NCBI GenBank assembly: GCA_037447605.1
Contig: CM074815.1
Coordinates: 485,767 to 511,268 of the forward strand
Direction of reading: 5' to 3'
Length of the DNA stretch: 25,502 nucleotides
DNA from: Zygnema circumcarinatum
Lineage: Eukaryota > Streptophyta > Zygnematophyceae > Zygnematales > Zygnemataceae
Part shown: positions 23,927-25,502 of the stretch, piece by piece
How the letters are laid out: each line of letters starts with the position of its first letter
Numbering within the stretch: position 1 is the first letter of the stretch
Made by a program: the position numbers and the translations under genes
Notes under the pieces: model-generated
Told to the model about the DNA's origin: nothing
Database searches by the model: none
Seen by the model: only the letters and a program-made list of their open reading frames with translations

Positions 23927-25502
23927 GTGCTCAAGCCCGGATTGCCGAGATTGCAAATGCCTTGCGCAGGCTCCCTGTCAACCAAAGTGATCCTCATTCA
24001 CATCCCCTGCCATTCCTCCCTGCCGATGTCAACGAGCTCATCTGGCACGGCTCCACCGGTCGCCACCCCTGTCCGGAGAACTTCAGTCCTCCCTCCTTCC
24101 ACGGGTCATCCAATGGGATCCACGCCTGAGGAGGAAATTGACGATCTCAATGAGGAGGAGCCGACAGCGGCGCAGCCAGAGCCGAGAGCACCAGCGATAG
24201 AAGAGATGCACGTCAACCCTCCCCATCGCCCTCAGGCAGCCCGTTTCTACCCCCAGGCAGCCGACCGACGACCAACCCCCCCGACAGATGGCCCCTCCCT
24301 GATTGAACGCATGGTTCATCAACTCATGGGAGACAAGGCTAAGATCGGCATTACCTTGTCACAGTTGATGCAACTGGTTCCAGGTGCTGCCGCCGTAGTT
24401 CGAAAGCTGGCCGACAGTGCAGAGGCCACCCTGCGGCCTCCCACGGCTCCTATGGCATCTCCTCCGCACGTCCCCTCGCCACCGACATCCACCACATGGC
24501 TACTGCCTCCTCCGACCCAGCCGCTTCTCCCCGCCATCCTCCTCGATTCGATCCTCCTCCGGGATCCCCACACCCAACGCGGCGAATCACGTCACGTATG
24601 GGTTTCGCGGTCATCCCAAAGAAGCCATGATTCCATTACGAGCCATGCAGCCTGCCCAAGCTTGCGGATGAAGGCCGCAGGGGCTAAGTTGACAAGACAC
24701 TTGAGCCCATTCCCCATATGTGGGGTTGAAGGGAGCTTACATGAAGGATTGGGCAGCGCCCAAGTGGTCATCAGTCTTGGCGAGATGGGAGCCACGGTGA
24801 ATGCGGTCATCACGGCCGCTGAACACTATTCTATCCTGCTGGGCTCAGATTGGCTCATCGCCATGGAGCACAAATCGATTTTATACATGTCAATCAAGAC
24901 TTATCTCGCCGGGCGACAGACCGCTTCCTTTCCCATCATCCTCGAAGTCCCTGCAATACTCACCTCCGCTTTCCCCTCAGTAAGCGCCACACGGCGCAGT
25001 CTCCTACCCGAGATCACTATGTACCATTCGGGTCGGCAGCCCCCATTCTTCTCATGGATCGCTAATTGAGCACCGACATGAACGACCTCCTTCTTCTCCG
25101 AAGTCCAGCCTCTCGGCAAGGCCGACGTGGAGAATCATAGCCAGTGCTACCGCACCCGCCCCCATGAGACCATCAGTGATGAGGAGTGGCTGGAAATAGA
25201 GGGGCAGATGCGATTGGGGCCTGCAGTCCTCTCAGACCCGATCAAGCATTCTCAACTACGCCAAGTGCTGCGCCGAAATCACCTAGTTTTCGCACGACAT
25301 TCACTCGACATCGGCAAGACTCACTTGATTGAGCACCACATCGATACGGGGGATGCGCCTCCCGTGATGACCCTAACTCCCTACCGCTTTTCCGCCGCGC
25401 AGCAGGCCGATGTTGAACGACAGATCGACGAGAACGTGGCCGCCGGATTGATGGAACCTGGAGAAGGGCCGTGGGCCAGCCCGGCCGTTCTGCCCCCAAA
25501 GC
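23927..25502 (+). pseudogene. pol-like region: protease segment and start of reverse transcriptase, with in-frame stops
   Basis: One frame carries an acidic/Pro-rich linker, a protease-region segment at about 24760-24895 ending in ILLGSDWLIAMEH (compare ILGxDWL in gypsy proteases), two stops (TGA at 25067-25069 and 25079-25081), and then resumes without a shift. It continues through an acidic spacer to the RT N-terminus (about 25320-25502) with PYRFSAAQQADVERQI and GPWASPAVLPPK. I do not find the catalytic D-S/T-G of the protease in this frame upstream of 24760, so that section is damaged or frame-shifted. The RT catalytic motif lies beyond the window. Confidence 0.72.

Larger units (their letters stand above)
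22100..25502 (+). mobile_element. Decayed Ty3/gypsy-type LTR retrotransposon, 3' part outside window
   Basis: In order along the plus strand are gag-like fragments, a CCHC zinc knuckle, a protease-region segment with an ILLGSDWL motif, and the start of reverse transcriptase (EHHIDTGDAPPVMTLTPYR then GPWASPAVLPPK). This order fits Ty3/gypsy gag-pol. Frames change several times and stop codons interrupt pol, so the copy is not intact. Neither LTR is recognised; the 5' boundary is a guess. Confidence 0.75.

Overview
This window is nuclear DNA from a green-lineage (streptophyte) eukaryote. The evidence is spliced genes with GT-AG introns, a plant-type leucine-rich-repeat receptor kinase, interstitial TTTAGGG/CCCTAAA (plant-type telomere) repeats, and a Ty3/gypsy-type retroelement. 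The abundance of simple repeats, long inverted repeats and repeat-filled introns suggests a large, repeat-rich genome. A charophyte alga or an early-diverging land plant is plausible, but I cannot name the species.

Layout: (1) 1-895, minus strand: the 5' part of a gene for a cytoplasmic-type LRR protein, cut by the window edge. (2) 1718-3716: a 2.0-kb foldback element without coding capacity, with very long inverted arms (about 900 and 700 bp) and a 6-bp target duplication; a relic of the same family lies at about 20569-20698. (3) About 4290-4490: a small MITE-like inverted-repeat element just beyond the 3' end of the next gene. (4) 4564-11132, minus strand: a complete LRR receptor-like kinase. 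I resolved 18 exons that join into one open frame of 3030 nt (1009 aa) with every phase matching and all kinase catalytic residues present. (5) 11133-12324: the intergenic region between two head-to-head genes, rich in CACGTG (G-box) motifs and palindromes. (6) 12325-20071, plus strand: a NUFIP1/Rsa1-like gene (box C/D snoRNP assembly factor). Seven exons join into a 2652-nt frame (883 aa) with a Pro-rich N-terminus, an RGG region, two C2H2 fingers, the NUFIP1 core, a CCCH finger and a C-terminal helical segment. (7) 20072 to about 21900: no gene recognised; a 21-bp tandem repeat, simple repeats and the foldback relic. (8) About 22100-25502, plus strand: a decayed Ty3/gypsy-type retroelement with a gag zinc knuckle, the end of a protease region and the start of reverse transcriptase; it runs off the window.

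The most important caution is that the first two NUFIP1 exons appear twice, at 12118-14176 and 14187-16266. The two copies look identical apart from a 21-bp indel and abut a run of ten Ns exactly. This is the signature of two overlapping contigs that were not merged, so the tandem duplication is very probably an assembly artefact. I use the second copy for the gene model.

The two well-resolved genes are functionally unrelated: a plasma-membrane receptor and a nuclear RNP assembly factor. They share only the intergenic region between their starts. The most unusual biology is in the NUFIP1-like gene, where introns carry orientation-switching telomere-like arrays or hundreds of bases of pyrimidine repeat directly before the 3' splice site, while neighbouring exons carry the complementary purine-rich repeats.
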